Counted from the first letter of the stretch, positions 1 through 8,685 are shown. The stretch is DNA of 34,621 bases from Lachnospiraceae bacterium (GCA_017463225.1 JAFTPO010000053.1:1-34621); one strand, 5' to 3'. Notes: generated by a model from the letters alone, not told the origin. Made by a program: numbers and translations.

Positions 1-2097
1 GATGGAATTAAGATTAAGAAGGGTAAGCTTCGTGGTATCGAGTCAAACGGTATGATGTGTGGTATCGAGGAGCTTGGTTCATCAAGAGATTTCTACCCAG
101 AAGCACCAGAGGATGGAGTATACGTATTCCCAGAGGATTCAGGTGTTAAGCCTGGAGATGATGCTGTAAAGGCTTTAGGACTTGACGATGCAGTTGTAGA
201 GTATGAGATTACTTCAAATAGAGTGGACTGCTTCTCTATGATTGGTATGGCTAGAGAGGTTGCAGCTACATTTGATAAAGAGTTTATCCCTCCTGTAGTA
301 GAGGTAAAGGGCTCAGGTGGAGATGTAAATGATTATATTTCTGTAGAGGTTAAGGATACTGACCTTTGTCCAAGATATGTGGCAAGAGTAGTTACAGATA
401 TAAAGATTGGACCATCACCTAAGTGGATGAGAGACAGACTTAAGGCACAGGGAATCCGTTCAATCAATAACTTGGTTGACATAACTAACTATGTTATGGA
501 GGAGTATGGTCAGCCAATGCACGCATTTGACCTTGATACTATAGCTGGTAACAAGATTATTGTTAGACGTGCAAATGATGGAGATAAGTTCGTTACTCTT
601 GACGGTCAGGAGAGAACACTTGATAAGGATGTGCTTATGATATGTGATGGTGAGAAGGAGGTTGCTATCGCAGGTATCATGGGTGGTGAAAACTCTATGG
701 TAACTGACAACATTAAGACACTTCTCTTCGAGGCTGCCTGCTTCGACGGAACTAACATAAGACTTTCATCTAAGAGAATTGGTCTTAGCACAGATGCATC
801 ATCAAAGTTCGTTAAGGGACTTGATCCAAACCTTGCGTTAGAGGCTATTAACAGAGCATGTCAACTTATTGAGGAGCTTGGCTGTGGTAAGGTTGTAGAC
901 GGTGTGGTTGACGCTTATGCAAATCCTGTAAGTGACAAGGAGCTCCCATTTGAGCCAGAGAAGATGAATGGCTTACTTGGAACTGACGTAGCACCTGAGC
1001 AGATGCTTAAGTACTTTGATAAGCTTGGTCTTAAGTATGATGAGAAGTCAAATATGCTCACAATACCTACATTTAGACAGGATCTTAACTGTATGGCAGA
1101 TCTTGCAGAGGAGGTTGCACGTTTCTATGGTTATGACAATATCCCTGTAACACTACCACGTGGAGAGTCAACAACAGGTAAGAAGAGTTATCCAGAGAGA
1201 ATTAACGATGTAGCTAGAAATATCTGTGAGGCAAATGGTTTCTCAGGAGCTATGTGCTACTCATTTGAGAGTCCAAAGGTATTCGATAAGCTTCTTATCC
1301 CGGAGGATTCAGCTTATAGACAGGCAATCGAGATTATGAATCCACTTGGAGAGGACTTCTCTATTATGAGAACTATATCCTTAAATGGACTTCTTACATC
1401 TCTTGCAACAAACTATAACAGAAAGAACAAGGATGCAAGACTTTATGAGCTTGCAAATATCTATATACCTAAGGCACTTCCACTTACTGAGCTTCCGGAT
1501 GAGAAGATGAAGCTTACTATGGGAATGTACGGTGCCGGTGACTTCTTCACCATGAAGGGTGTTATCGAGGAGTTGTGTGATAAGCTTGGCTTCGGCAAGG
1601 ATTGCGTATACGAGCCAACAACTGAGCATCCATTCCTTCATCCTGGTCGTCAGGCTAATATCAAGAAGGGTAACCTTAACATCGGATACTTAGGACAGCT
1701 TCACCCAGAGGTTGGTGACAACTACAAGATTAAGGCTGATGTATATGTTGCAGTTATTGATATGGCTACAGTAACTATGCTTTCTACATTTGACAGAAAG
1801 TACGAGGGTATTGCAAAGTTCCCTGGTATGACCAGAGATTTAAGTCTTGTGGTAGATAAGAGCATCTTCGTAGGCCAGATAGAAACTGTAATAAAGAAGT
1901 GCGGTGGCAAACTGTTAGAGTCTTACAAGCTCTTTGACGTATATGAGGGAGAGCAGGTGGCAGCAGGAAAGAAGTCAGTTGCTTATACTATGACATTTAG
2001 AGCTAAGGACAGAACACTTGAGGATAGCGAGGTAAGTGCTATTATTGATAAGCTTCTTAAGGAGCTTTCAAAGATGGGAATTGAAATTAGAGCTTAA
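1..2097 (+). CDS. pheT: Phenylalanine-tRNA ligase beta subunit, 5'-truncated by the window edge
   Basis: Beta chain of the (alpha-beta)2 cytoplasmic enzyme that charges tRNA-Phe. The reading frame is open from base 1, so the ATG at 52 is internal. 698 residues are present; the family is about 800, so roughly 100 N-terminal residues (part of the tRNA-binding OB domain) lie outside. The first visible residues, with GMMCGIEELG, are the end of that OB domain. They are followed by the B3/B4 editing region (SINNLVDITNYVM, HAFD), a B5 DNA-binding-like domain near bases 940-1165 (DLAEEVARFYGYDNIP), the degenerate catalytic-like core, and the C-terminal FDX-ACB anticodon-binding domain from about base 1800 (FPGMTRDLSLVVDKS). 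pheS is expected just upstream. The stop at 2095-2097 is followed by a hairpin and then queA, so the two may be co-transcribed. Identification is secure from family motifs. Confidence 0.97.
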   Translation, partial: DGIKIKKGKLRGIESNGMMCGIEELGSSRDFYPEAPEDGVYVFPEDSGVKPGDDAVKALGLDDAVVEYEITSNRVDCFSMIGMAREVAATFDKEFIPPVVEVKGSGGDVNDYISVEVKDTDLCPRYVARVVTDIKIGPSPKWMRDRLKAQGIRSINNLVDITNYVMEEYGQPMHAFDLDTIAGNKIIVRRANDGDKFVTLDGQERTLDKDVLMICDGEKEVAIAGIMGGENSMVTDNIKTLLFEAACFDGTNIRLSSKRIGLSTDASSKFVKGLDPNLALEAINRACQLIEELGCGKVVDGVVDAYANPVSDKELPFEPEKMNGLLGTDVAPEQMLKYFDKLGLKYDEKSNMLTIPTFRQDLNCMADLAEEVARFYGYDNIPVTLPRGESTTGKKSYPERINDVARNICEANGFSGAMCYSFESPKVFDKLLIPEDSAYRQAIEIMNPLGEDFSIMRTISLNGLLTSLATNYNRKNKDARLYELANIYIPKALPLTELPDEKMKLTMGMYGAGDFFTMKGVIEELCDKLGFGKDCVYEPTTEHPFLHPGRQANIKKGNLNIGYLGQLHPEVGDNYKIKADVYVAVIDMATVTMLSTFDRKYEGIAKFPGMTRDLSLVVDKSIFVGQIETVIKKCGGKLLESYKLFDVYEGEQVAAGKKSVAYTMTFRAKDRTLEDSEVSAIIDKLLKELSKMGIEIRA

Positions 2098-2106
2098 GTT
2101 TAATAT

Positions 2107-2144
2107 AATTACCTGGTGGTGTTTTGTGACATCATCAGGTAATT
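2107..2144 (+). terminator. Intercistronic hairpin pheT-queA without U-tract
   Basis: A 15-bp stem (2107-2121 with 2130-2144, two G-U wobbles) encloses an 8-nt loop. No U-run follows, and the queA ribosome binding site begins 8 nt later. It may be a weak terminator, an RNA-processing or stability element, or an attenuator modulating queA; it is not a classical intrinsic terminator. Confidence 0.5.
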
Positions 2145-2162
2145 GTGTATTGGAGAAATATT

Positions 2163-3188
2163 ATGAAGTTAAGTGATTTTAATTTTGAGCTTCCGGAGGA
2201 GTTGATTGCACAGGACCCACTCCTTAAGAGAAGTGATTCCAGACTTATGGTTCTTAATAGAGCAGATGATTCTATAGAGCATAAGCATTTTAGAGATATA
2301 AAAGATTATTTGAATTCGGGTGACTGCCTGGTGATAAATGATACCAAGGTGTTGCCTGCAAGATTGATAGGTTCTAAGGAGGGGACGGGAGCATCCATAG
2401 AGGTGCTGCTTCTTAAGCGCCACGATGATAAAACTTGGGAAACCTTGGTTAAGCCGGGTAAGAAGGCTAGACCTGGTGCAAGGATAAGCTTTGGAGATGG
2501 TAAGCTTATAGGTGAGGTTATTGATGTTGTAGAGGAAGGAAACAGATTAGTTCGATTCGAATATGAGGGAATATTCGAGGAGGTATTAGATGAGCTTGGT
2601 CAGATGCCACTTCCACCATACATAACCCATCAGCTTGAAGATAAAAACAGATATCAGACTGTATATGCAAAGCACACAGGCTCTGCGGCTGCACCTACGG
2701 CTGGTCTTCATTTTACAGAGGAGCTGTTAAATGAGGTGGAGGCGATGGGTGTAAAAATTGCCCGAGTAACCTTGCATGTGGGATTAGGTACCTTTAGACC
2801 TGTAAAGGTTGATAACATTCTTGAACACCATATGCACAGTGAGTTCTATATGATAGATGAAGAGGCCTGTGATATAATCAATGAAACTAAGAAAAATGGT
2901 GGAAAGGTGATTTCTGTTGGAACCACCAGTACCAGAACTCTAGAGACCGCAGCTGATGAAGATGGAACCATTAGTCCTTGCAGTGGTTGGACAGAAATAT
3001 TTATCTATCCGGGCTATAAATTTAAATGTGTGGATAGACTTATAACAAACTTTCATCTTCCAGAATCAACTCTCCTTATGCTGGTATCAGCACTTTATGA
3101 TAGAGAGAAGGTGCTTGAGGCATACGAGGAGGCAGTTAAGGAGAGGTATAGATTCTTCTCCTTTGGAGATGCTATGCTTATATTATAA
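2163..3188 (+). CDS. queA: S-adenosylmethionine:tRNA ribosyltransferase-isomerase
   Basis: Transfers and isomerises the ribosyl moiety of AdoMet onto preQ1-modified tRNA to form epoxyqueuosine at wobble position 34 of GUN-anticodon tRNAs. The 341-residue product has the family's full length. It shows the N-terminal signature [10 protein letters not shown], the [12 protein letters not shown] segment, [11 protein letters not shown] in the middle, and a C-terminal [17 protein letters not shown] chose ATG 2163 over the upstream GTG at 2145 because GGAGAA at 2152-2157 lies inside the longer version and at correct spacing for 2163, and because homologues begin MKLSDF. It follows pheT by 65 nt and precedes the next gene by 16 nt, so it probably shares a transcript with that gene. 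Confidence 0.96.
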   Translation: MKLSDFNFELPEELIAQDPLLKRSDSRLMVLNRADDSIEHKHFRDIKDYLNSGDCLVINDTKVLPARLIGSKEGTGASIEVLLLKRHDDKTWETLVKPGKKARPGARISFGDGKLIGEVIDVVEEGNRLVRFEYEGIFEEVLDELGQMPLPPYITHQLEDKNRYQTVYAKHTGSAAAPTAGLHFTEELLNEVEAMGVKIARVTLHVGLGTFRPVKVDNILEHHMHSEFYMIDEEACDIINETKKNGGKVISVGTTSTRTLETAADEDGTISPCSGWTEIFIYPGYKFKCVDRLITNFHLPESTLLMLVSALYDREKVLEAYEEAVKERYRFFSFGDAMLIL

Positions 3189-3204
3189 AGATTAGGAGGA
3201 GAGT

Positions 3205-5097
3205 ATGAAGATATTTAAAGAAGGTATTACACTTTTAAGATTCAATCTCTCCTCTGTTTTGTTGTTTGAGATAATGCATAAGATACTGTCAATCGCTATT
3301 TTGGCACCCCTTGTGTACAGTATTTTGAATTTTTCTATAGATTTGGCAGGGGTAGATTATATTTATAATAATACTATCTATGTATATTTTGCCTGTCCGT
3401 CTACCTATGCCTGCTTCTTCGTTATATTGCTGGTGGTTGCTATGTTCTTTCTGGTAAATATATGCGGAATAATATGGGCCATGGAATTGTCCAAAAGAGA
3501 GGAAAAGACAAATCCTTTAACCTTGCTTATAAGAGGAATCTATAATGCTCTCCGCATAATTAGACCTAAGAATATGGGCATTATACTATATGTGCTGGGA
3601 ATATTGCCGGTCACATTTTCTGTTATGGTGTCCGGAACTATGTTCGGCATTAAACTGCCGGAGTTCTTCAAACGATTTATAGCTTTAAATGACAGATTAA
3701 TTACTATAGCTATAATCATATATGGTATCACCTGCTTCGTAGCAGTGTTCAGAATTTTTTCTCTAAATTATTTTACGGTATACGGATTTAGATTTAAGGA
3801 ATCACTTTCTTTGAGTAAGAAGGTTATGAAGAAGCATAGCCTGCCTGTGTATCTGGGAGTAATATTCTTAAATGTGGGATTAATCCTGGTAATGTTCCTA
3901 CTGGAGACAATTTTCTCCTTGGCGGCAGCAGGAGTTCTTTCGGGGTTTGTTAAATCTAAGGCAGTAAGCTTCGCTATAGATATTGTGGCAGAGGTAATAT
4001 CTTTCGGGGTTTACATAACGTTTTCTGTTGTGTCGACACCTTTGATATATTCCTTTATTTGTGCATGTTTCTATAGATATGAGGCTGACTGTGACCATGC
4101 TGATGTGGTAAGAGAGATGGAAGACCGTTTAGAACATATAGAGACTAATCAAGACAAGCAAAAATCAAAGAAAAGAAATGCCATAGCCTATGGTGCCATT
4201 GTGGTTGCCGGTATTTTGTTAAATGGTTTCTATATATATCTTAGTATGACAGATAAGGTTAATCTGGATATATATTATTCCAGTAGAGCTTCAGTGACAG
4301 CCCACAGGGGAGATAGCTTTCATGCTCCGGAGAATACTATGGCAGCTATAAAGCTGGCAGAGGAGAATCAGGCTGACATTATTGAGATAGATGTGCGTCA
4401 AACCAAGGATGGAGAGTTGATTTTGATTCATGATGAATCTCTATTAAGAACCACAGGGGTGGATAAGAACGTTGGAGAGGTGACTTATGAATATATTAAA
4501 GGATTAGATGCAAGCTTTGAGATGGCCGCAGATTATAATCTGTCTAATACAGATGGAAAGCTGGAAGAGAATTCTAATTTTGCGTATGTAGGTGAGAAGA
4601 TACCAACTTTAGAGGAAGCTATAATATATGCCAAGGAGCATGATTTGTTTTACAATATTGAGCTTAAGCCGGAGGAATATTATGATGGATATTATGATAA
4701 GCTGGTAGCTATGCTGGAGGAATACGATTTTCTGGACAGCTGTGTGGTGGCAAGCTTAGAGTATGATGCTATAGAAACTGTAAAGAAAATGAATCCTGAC
4801 ATAAGAACGGTGTATATTATGTCTGTGGTTTATGGTAATTTTCAGGATATGGAATATGCTGATGCATATAGCGTGCGTCACAATTTTGTAGATAAGGATC
4901 TGGTAAAGAAGATACATGAGTTTGACAAGGAGATATATGTGTGGACAGTAAATGATCCATATAAGATTAAGAATCTGCTGTTGCTTGATGTGGATAGCAT
5001 AATAACAGATAAGCCATATGAGACTAAAGAGGTAATATATAATGCCAATGAGACAATATTTACTGATTGGCTGGGAAGATTGATAGAGGAGTACTAA
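3205..5097 (+). CDS. Membrane-fused glycerophosphodiester phosphodiesterase
   Basis: Predicted to hydrolyse glycerophosphodiesters to glycerol-3-phosphate and an alcohol. The 630 residues split in two. Residues 1 to about 350 form a polytopic membrane region with roughly eight hydrophobic segments, resembling the GDPD-associated membrane domain. Residues 360-620 form the catalytic TIM barrel: HRG at 367-369 and then PENT, EIDVRQTKDG and HDESLLRTTG carry the metal-binding and catalytic residues, IELK lies mid-barrel, and VWTVNDP with ITDKP close the barrel. A charged stretch (KQKSKKRN) separates the two halves. GGAGGAGAG directly upstream gives a strong ribosome binding site for ATG 3205. It follows queA closely and ends at a bidirectional terminator. 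The hydrolase domain follows the last membrane segment; topology would decide whether it acts outside (lipid or teichoic-acid turnover) or inside. Substrate unknown. Confidence 0.9.
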   Translation: MKIFKEGITLLRFNLSSVLLFEIMHKILSIAILAPLVYSILNFSIDLAGVDYIYNNTIYVYFACPSTYACFFVILLVVAMFFLVNICGIIWAMELSKREEKTNPLTLLIRGIYNALRIIRPKNMGIILYVLGILPVTFSVMVSGTMFGIKLPEFFKRFIALNDRLITIAIIIYGITCFVAVFRIFSLNYFTVYGFRFKESLSLSKKVMKKHSLPVYLGVIFLNVGLILVMFLLETIFSLAAAGVLSGFVKSKAVSFAIDIVAEVISFGVYITFSVVSTPLIYSFICACFYRYEADCDHADVVREMEDRLEHIETNQDKQKSKKRNAIAYGAIVVAGILLNGFYIYLSMTDKVNLDIYYSSRASVTAHRGDSFHAPENTMAAIKLAEENQADIIEIDVRQTKDGELILIHDESLLRTTGVDKNVGEVTYEYIKGLDASFEMAADYNLSNTDGKLEENSNFAYVGEKIPTLEEAIIYAKEHDLFYNIELKPEEYYDGYYDKLVAMLEEYDFLDSCVVASLEYDAIETVKKMNPDIRTVYIMSVVYGNFQDMEYADAYSVRHNFVDKDLVKKIHEFDKEIYVWTVNDPYKIKNLLLLDVDSIITDKPYETKEVIYNANETIFTDWLGRLIEEY

Positions 5098-5138
5098 AAA
5101 AACAAGTCTGACCAAATAGTTGGTAGACTTGTTTTTTT
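5096..5138. terminator. Bidirectional intrinsic terminator between convergent genes
   Basis: An A-run (5096-5102) precedes the stem CAAGTCT/AGACTTG extended by ACCA/TGGT with a single bulged G, then T-run 5132-5138. The A-run and T-run make it work on both strands, ending the GDPD transcript on plus and the M18 peptidase transcript on minus. Confidence 0.9.
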
Positions 5139-5141
5139 GTA

Positions 5142-6377
5142 TTAATATGTGAAGTATTCCTTTAGAAGCTCAACAAGATAATCGTAGTCTTTAAGGTGCA
5201 TCAACTCTCTAGCCGAGTGCATAGCAAGCATTGGAATTCCCATATCCACTGACTTTATAGGAAGATATGATGACACGATAGGCCCTAAGGTCTGTCCACC
5301 GGCCATACCTGAACGGTTAACCTGCTTTTGCAGTTTGATGTTCTTCTCGTTGCACAGGGCTGTAATAACTGCACCTGCTTCACTGTCGGTGACATATCTT
5401 TGAGACGCGCTGGTCTTAAGAGTCACACCCTTGCCCAGGATAATTTGGTTTGTCACATCGCTCTTTTCTGAGTAGTTTGGATGTAGGCCATGAGCCACAT
5501 CACAGGAGATGTTAAATCCTTCATATATCATATTCTTATCAGGAACAATTCGCTCTATAATATCTCTAAGCAGTGTGGAATCTGCACCCTGCTTTGAACG
5601 ACTTCCGATTTCTTCGTTATCGAAGAATACTCCCACGGAGATAGAATCTTTAATACTACTTTCTATAAGTGCATTAGTTATGGCACACACTGAGGATATG
5701 TTATCGATTCTTGCGCCGGATAAAAACTCATCCTTCATACCAAGAATCTGAGGCTCCTCATATACGTATAGATATAAATCGTAATCTAAAATATCGTCAT
5801 AGCTTATGCCGGAATTGTCGGCTACATATCTAAGTAGCTTGTCGGTCTCTGAACTGCCTTCAGCCATAGAGATTAATGGAATCAATTCCTTCTGTACGTC
5901 TATGTCGGCATTTTTATCCTTCTTAAGATGTGGTGCCAGATTGGGAATTATGCATATTGGCTTTTCTGAGTCGTAAAGTAAAGTTTTTGGTGCAAATGCA
6001 TTCGCTCCCTTTGCAACTATCTTTCCCGCTAAGCCTAGAGGTCTGTCAAACCAGGTGTTAGTTATAAGACCACCGTAGGGTTCAACATTTGCCATAAGGT
6101 AGCCGGATTTTTTTATATCCGGATTTGGCTTTAATTTAAGACATGGAAAATCGGTGTGAGCCATAGCCACTCTTAAATGCTTGGCGTTATCACCTATGAC
6201 AAAGGCAACCAGCATAGATGAAAAAGGCTGAACCATATATTTGCCAGGGGCAAGCTGTCCCCAGTCCTTTGACATATCTAACATTTTGAAGTCATTATTA
6301 CTAAAGCTCTGGGCACATTCCTTAACTACGTGGAACTGAGTTTTGCCATTTTTTAGCATATCTATTAGTTTGTTCAT
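5142..6377 (-). CDS. apeB: M18 family aminopeptidase
   Basis: Cytoplasmic dinuclear-metal aminopeptidase of the aspartyl-aminopeptidase family M18, which removes N-terminal residues, acidic ones preferentially in characterised members. It has 411 residues, near the family length. Metal and catalytic residues are in place: H74 with D76 in AHTDFP, D225 in ARIDNISS, E255/E256 in DNEEIGSR, D293 in SCDVAHGLHP and H387 in AMHSARE. GMAGGQTLGP (358-367) is the usual late glycine-rich segment. The ATG is at 6377 with AAGGAG eight nucleotides upstream on the minus strand. It is a monocistronic unit with its own promoter (6411-6439) and shared terminator. The symbol apeB is by family; substrate preference is not visible. 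Confidence 0.93.
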   Translation of the reverse strand: MNKLIDMLKNGKTQFHVVKECAQSFSNNDFKMLDMSKDWGQLAPGKYMVQPFSSMLVAFVIGDNAKHLRVAMAHTDFPCLKLKPNPDIKKSGYLMANVEPYGGLITNTWFDRPLGLAGKIVAKGANAFAPKTLLYDSEKPICIIPNLAPHLKKDKNADIDVQKELIPLISMAEGSSETDKLLRYVADNSGISYDDILDYDLYLYVYEEPQILGMKDEFLSGARIDNISSVCAITNALIESSIKDSISVGVFFDNEEIGSRSKQGADSTLLRDIIERIVPDKNMIYEGFNISCDVAHGLHPNYSEKSDVTNQIILGKGVTLKTSASQRYVTDSEAGAVITALCNEKNIKLQKQVNRSGMAGGQTLGPIVSSYLPIKSVDMGIPMLAMHSARELMHLKDYDYLVELLKEYFTY

Positions 6378-6410
6378 AATAGCTCTCCTTGTGAAATTCT
6401 GATATTTGAA

Positions 6411-6439
6411 ATTATAGTATAATTATACATCTCTTTCAA
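6411..6439 (-). promoter_or_regulatory. Sigma-A promoter of the M18 aminopeptidase gene
   Basis: On the minus strand -35 TTGAAA (6434-6439) and a consensus -10 TATAAT (6411-6416) are exactly 17 bp apart. The -10 is half of a 13-nt inverted repeat ATTATAGTATAAT (6411-6423) whose other half is a TATAAT on the plus strand. Confidence 0.8.
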
Positions 6440-6497
6440 GAAAACTATAAATCTTAATATCTGTTTTTTCTTGTAATAAGGTAATAAAAGGAGTATT

Positions 6498-6572
6498 ATG
6501 TACAAGGTAATAAGTGCAAAATGTAATGAACAGGAGACATATTATGAAGCTTACAAGAGTAAAAGGATTTAA
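6498..6572 (+). CDS. Possible 24-codon upstream ORF overlapping aroA
   Basis: ATG 6498 preceded by AAAAGGAG (6486-6493) opens a 24-codon frame ending at TAA 6570-6572, 29 nt inside aroA in another frame. The predicted peptide starts MYKVISAKC and has four tyrosines, including a YY pair at 15-16. The short 4-nt gap between GGAG and ATG argues against strong use. It could be a leader peptide or coupling device, or chance; function is inferred only from position. Confidence 0.3.
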   Translation: MYKVISAKCNEQETYYEAYKSKRI

Positions 6573-7821
6573 GGGAGAGGTAACAGTTCCGGGTGATAAG
6601 TCCATATCTCACAGAAGTATTATGCTTGGTTCTTTGGCTAAGGGCGATACTGAGGTATATGGATTTCTTCAGGGAGCAGACTGCCTTTCTTCTATAGATT
6701 GCTTTAGCAAGATGGGAGTAGAGATAGAGAATAAGGGCGATATGGTTATCATTCACGGAAGAGGATTGCATGGACTTAAAGCATCTAGTGATACCTTAGA
6801 TGTGGGTAATAGTGGAACTACCACAAGACTTATGTCCGGAATTCTTGCGGCGCAGCAGTTTACCTCCAGAGTAAACGGTGATGCTTCTATACAGAAGCGC
6901 CCTATGAAGCGAATTATGACTCCTCTTTCTATGATGGGGGCAGACATAACTAGTGAGCTTTCTAATGATTGCGCTCCTTTGATTATAAATGGTAAGCAGC
7001 TTAAAGGTATACATTACGATTCTCCTGTGGCATCAGCTCAGGTTAAGTCGGCAGTGCTTTTTGCCGGACTTTATGCAGAGGGCGAAACCAGTGTAACTGA
7101 ACCAGCTGTTAGTAGAAATCACACAGAGCTTATGTTTGAGGAGTTTGGTGTTGATATAAAGTGTCAGGGAAAGACTGCTACAGTTAAACCTGCTAAGGAG
7201 CTTTACGCAAAGAAGGTTGTGGTTCCGGGAGATATATCCTCAGCAGCGTACTTTATGGTGGCGGGAGCTATTACACCTAATTCACAGATTACAATAAAAA
7301 ATGTGGGTATAAATCCTACCAGAGATGGTATAGTGAGAGTCTTTGAAATGATGGGTGCGGATATACAGGTGGAGAAAACCTCCGGAGATATAGGGGAGCC
7401 AACGGCAGATATTACAGTGTCCACATCTAATCTTAAAGGCTGTGTAATCGGTGGTGATATAATACCAACTCTCATAGATGAAATTCCGGCTATAGCTATA
7501 CTTGCCTGCTTTGCAGAGGGTGAGACAGTTATTAAGGATGCTCAGGAGCTTAAGGTTAAAGAGTCCAACCGTATAGATGTTATGGTTAACAATCTAAAAG
7601 CCATGGGCGCTGACATAGAGGCTACAGATGATGGAATGATTATAAGAGGAGGAAAGCAGCTTCACGGAGCAGTTATAGACAGTAAGCTGGATCATAGAAT
7701 TGCCATGAGCTTTGCTGTGGCAGCTATGAATGCAGATGGAGATACTGAGATTATAGGAAGTGAGTGCGTAGACATATCATATCCTAAGTTCTATGATGAT
7801 ATAAATAAATTAAAAATGTAA
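6544..7821 (+). CDS. aroA: 3-phosphoshikimate 1-carboxyvinyltransferase (EPSP synthase)
   Basis: Sixth step of the shikimate pathway: phosphoenolpyruvate plus shikimate-3-phosphate gives EPSP, the chorismate precursor of aromatic amino acids and folate. It is a 425-residue two-domain protein of normal length. Visible signatures: VPGDKSISHRS (15-25, substrate-binding K19, S20 and R24), DVGNSGTTTRLMSG (PEP loop), SIQKRPMKR, ASAQVKSAVLFAGL, PGDISSAAYFM, DEIPAIAILA (catalytic Asp/Glu), KVKESNRID and DHRIAMSFA. The GNSGTTTRL form is typical of Firmicutes enzymes. Start ATG 6544 was chosen because AGGAG (6532-6536) is 7 nt upstream and homologues begin at this point; the frame also runs open back to 6514. 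No other aro gene is adjacent. It ends at a strong terminator. Confidence 0.96.
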   Translation: MKLTRVKGFKGEVTVPGDKSISHRSIMLGSLAKGDTEVYGFLQGADCLSSIDCFSKMGVEIENKGDMVIIHGRGLHGLKASSDTLDVGNSGTTTRLMSGILAAQQFTSRVNGDASIQKRPMKRIMTPLSMMGADITSELSNDCAPLIINGKQLKGIHYDSPVASAQVKSAVLFAGLYAEGETSVTEPAVSRNHTELMFEEFGVDIKCQGKTATVKPAKELYAKKVVVPGDISSAAYFMVAGAITPNSQITIKNVGINPTRDGIVRVFEMMGADIQVEKTSGDIGEPTADITVSTSNLKGCVIGGDIIPTLIDEIPAIAILACFAEGETVIKDAQELKVKESNRIDVMVNNLKAMGADIEATDDGMIIRGGKQLHGAVIDSKLDHRIAMSFAVAAMNADGDTEIIGSECVDISYPKFYDDINKLKM

Positions 7822-7822
7822 T

Positions 7823-7852
7823 AAAAAAAGACCAGTCTCCTGGTCTTTTTTT
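7823..7852. terminator. Bidirectional intrinsic terminator
   Basis: AAAAAAAGACCAG (7823-7835), a 4-nt loop, then CTGGTCTTTTTTT (7840-7852). Perfect 13-bp stem with A-run and T-run, placed between convergent aroA and the minus-strand small gene. Confidence 0.93.
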
Positions 7853-7859
7853 GTTACTA

Positions 7860-8264
7860 TTATGCGTTGATAGTAGGTATATCGTCGTCATCTGTAGCAT
7901 CCTCTACAGCTTCCTTAATCTCCTCAACCTTTTCCTCAACCTTATCTGTTACCTCTTTGGCAGCATCCTTTACATCCTCAACTACAGCCTCTGGAGTGAT
8001 AGAAACATAATCTCTCTCAACATCCTCAGCAGCAAGGTCAAGATCCTCGAACAATGCATCCTCTTCTACGAAATCTGCCTCGTTATCAAATATAGCAGGC
8101 ATCTTCTCCTTAAGAGTTGTCTTAACCTTCTTAATCTTATCGTCTACCTCATACTTCTTGTATGGCTCGCTCTCCTTAATCTGATCCTTGAATACATATG
8201 CTAAACCACTAACGGCAGCAGCTGCAACAGTGAACTTTACTAAGCCCTTAAATAACTTGCCCAT
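7860..8264 (-). CDS. Small acidic membrane-anchored protein of unknown function
   Basis: 134 residues that I do not recognise. Residues 1-10 are basic (MGKLFKGLVK). Residues 11-26 form a single Ala/Val-rich hydrophobic segment that could be a membrane anchor. The rest is strongly acidic and helix-prone: residues about 28-55 are Lys/Glu-mixed (KIKKVKTTLKEKM), the middle is rich in D/E, and residues about 93-125 are a Val/Glu/Lys heptad-like stretch (VTDKVEEKVEEIKEAVEDA) suggestive of a coiled coil, ending in DDDD and a polar tail. There is no lipobox or cleavable-signal motif. The minus-strand ribosome binding site AAAGGAG precedes ATG 8264 by 7 nt, and a good promoter lies at 8316-8344. The arrangement of a basic N-terminus, one anchor and an acidic amphipathic tail suggests a cytoplasmic tail tethered to the membrane; nothing more can be said. 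Confidence 0.8.
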   Translation of the reverse strand: MGKLFKGLVKFTVAAAAVSGLAYVFKDQIKESEPYKKYEVDDKIKKVKTTLKEKMPAIFDNEADFVEEDALFEDLDLAAEDVERDYVSITPEAVVEDVKDAAKEVTDKVEEKVEEIKEAVEDATDDDDIPTINA

Positions 8265-8315
8265 ATCTAATCTCCTTTAACTTTATAATTATTTTTCCGC
8301 GTTTACGTAAATAAT

Positions 8316-8344
8316 ATTCTAATACAACCATAATTAAAAATCAA
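8316..8344 (-). promoter_or_regulatory. Sigma-A promoter of the small acidic membrane protein gene
   Basis: On the minus strand -35 TTGATT (8339-8344) and -10 TAGAAT (8316-8321) are separated by 17 bp, about 50 nt upstream of the ATG at 8264. Confidence 0.65.
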
Positions 8345-8438
8345 GTCAGCTAAAATTAAAACCACATTAAAATACATATACTAATATAAGTTTCACAAAA
8401 AAATCAGCATTGTAGCTCTAAGATTTGTCGCTTCGGGT

Positions 8439-8467
8439 TTGATATGAATGTTAAAATGTGGTATTCT
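8439..8467 (+). promoter_or_regulatory. Sigma-A promoter for the 60-aa protein and MutS-like gene
   Basis: -35 TTGATA (8439-8444) and -10 TATTCT (8462-8467) with a 17-bp spacer, 35 nt upstream of ATG 8503. The remaining part of the 238-nt divergent intergenic region (8345-8438) is AT-rich with no other feature that I can see. Confidence 0.6.
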
Positions 8468-8502
8468 ATATGAGTATTTTACATATGATTTGGAGGTAAA
8501 CT

Positions 8503-8685
8503 ATGAATAGACCGTTGCTTGAGACAGAGAAGAATTTTTTGAAATGTGCATTGCTTATGCTTATAGCGGGCATAGGACTTGTAATTTTAGGGGAAACTAG
8601 CTTTGGAGTTGGTACTATAATATTAGGTGTTGTATTCGCTATATGTGCGGTGGTGTCTATATTTAAGAATAAGGACAGTGAATAA
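8503..8685 (+). CDS. Small two-helix membrane protein
   Basis: 60 residues, family not recognised. After a polar N-terminus with LLETEKNFLK come two hydrophobic segments: about 14-29 (KCALLMLIAGIGLVIL) and about 33-52 (FGVGTIILGVVFAICAVVSI), joined by a short GETS turn, with a charged KNKDSE tail. This predicts a membrane hairpin with both ends on one side. GGAGGT (8491-8496) is well placed before ATG 8503. It sits 29 nt ahead of the membrane MutS-like gene and probably shares its transcript, which hints at, but does not prove, a joint role at the membrane. Confidence 0.75.
   Translation: MNRPLLETEKNFLKCALLMLIAGIGLVILGETSFGVGTIILGVVFAICAVVSIFKNKDSE

Noticed and set aside
4756-5115. 119-codon minus-strand open frame within the GDPD gene
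   Set aside because: Fully antisense to a strongly supported domain, composition Ile/Tyr/His-rich without protein-like pattern, no ribosome binding site; a shadow of AT-rich codons.
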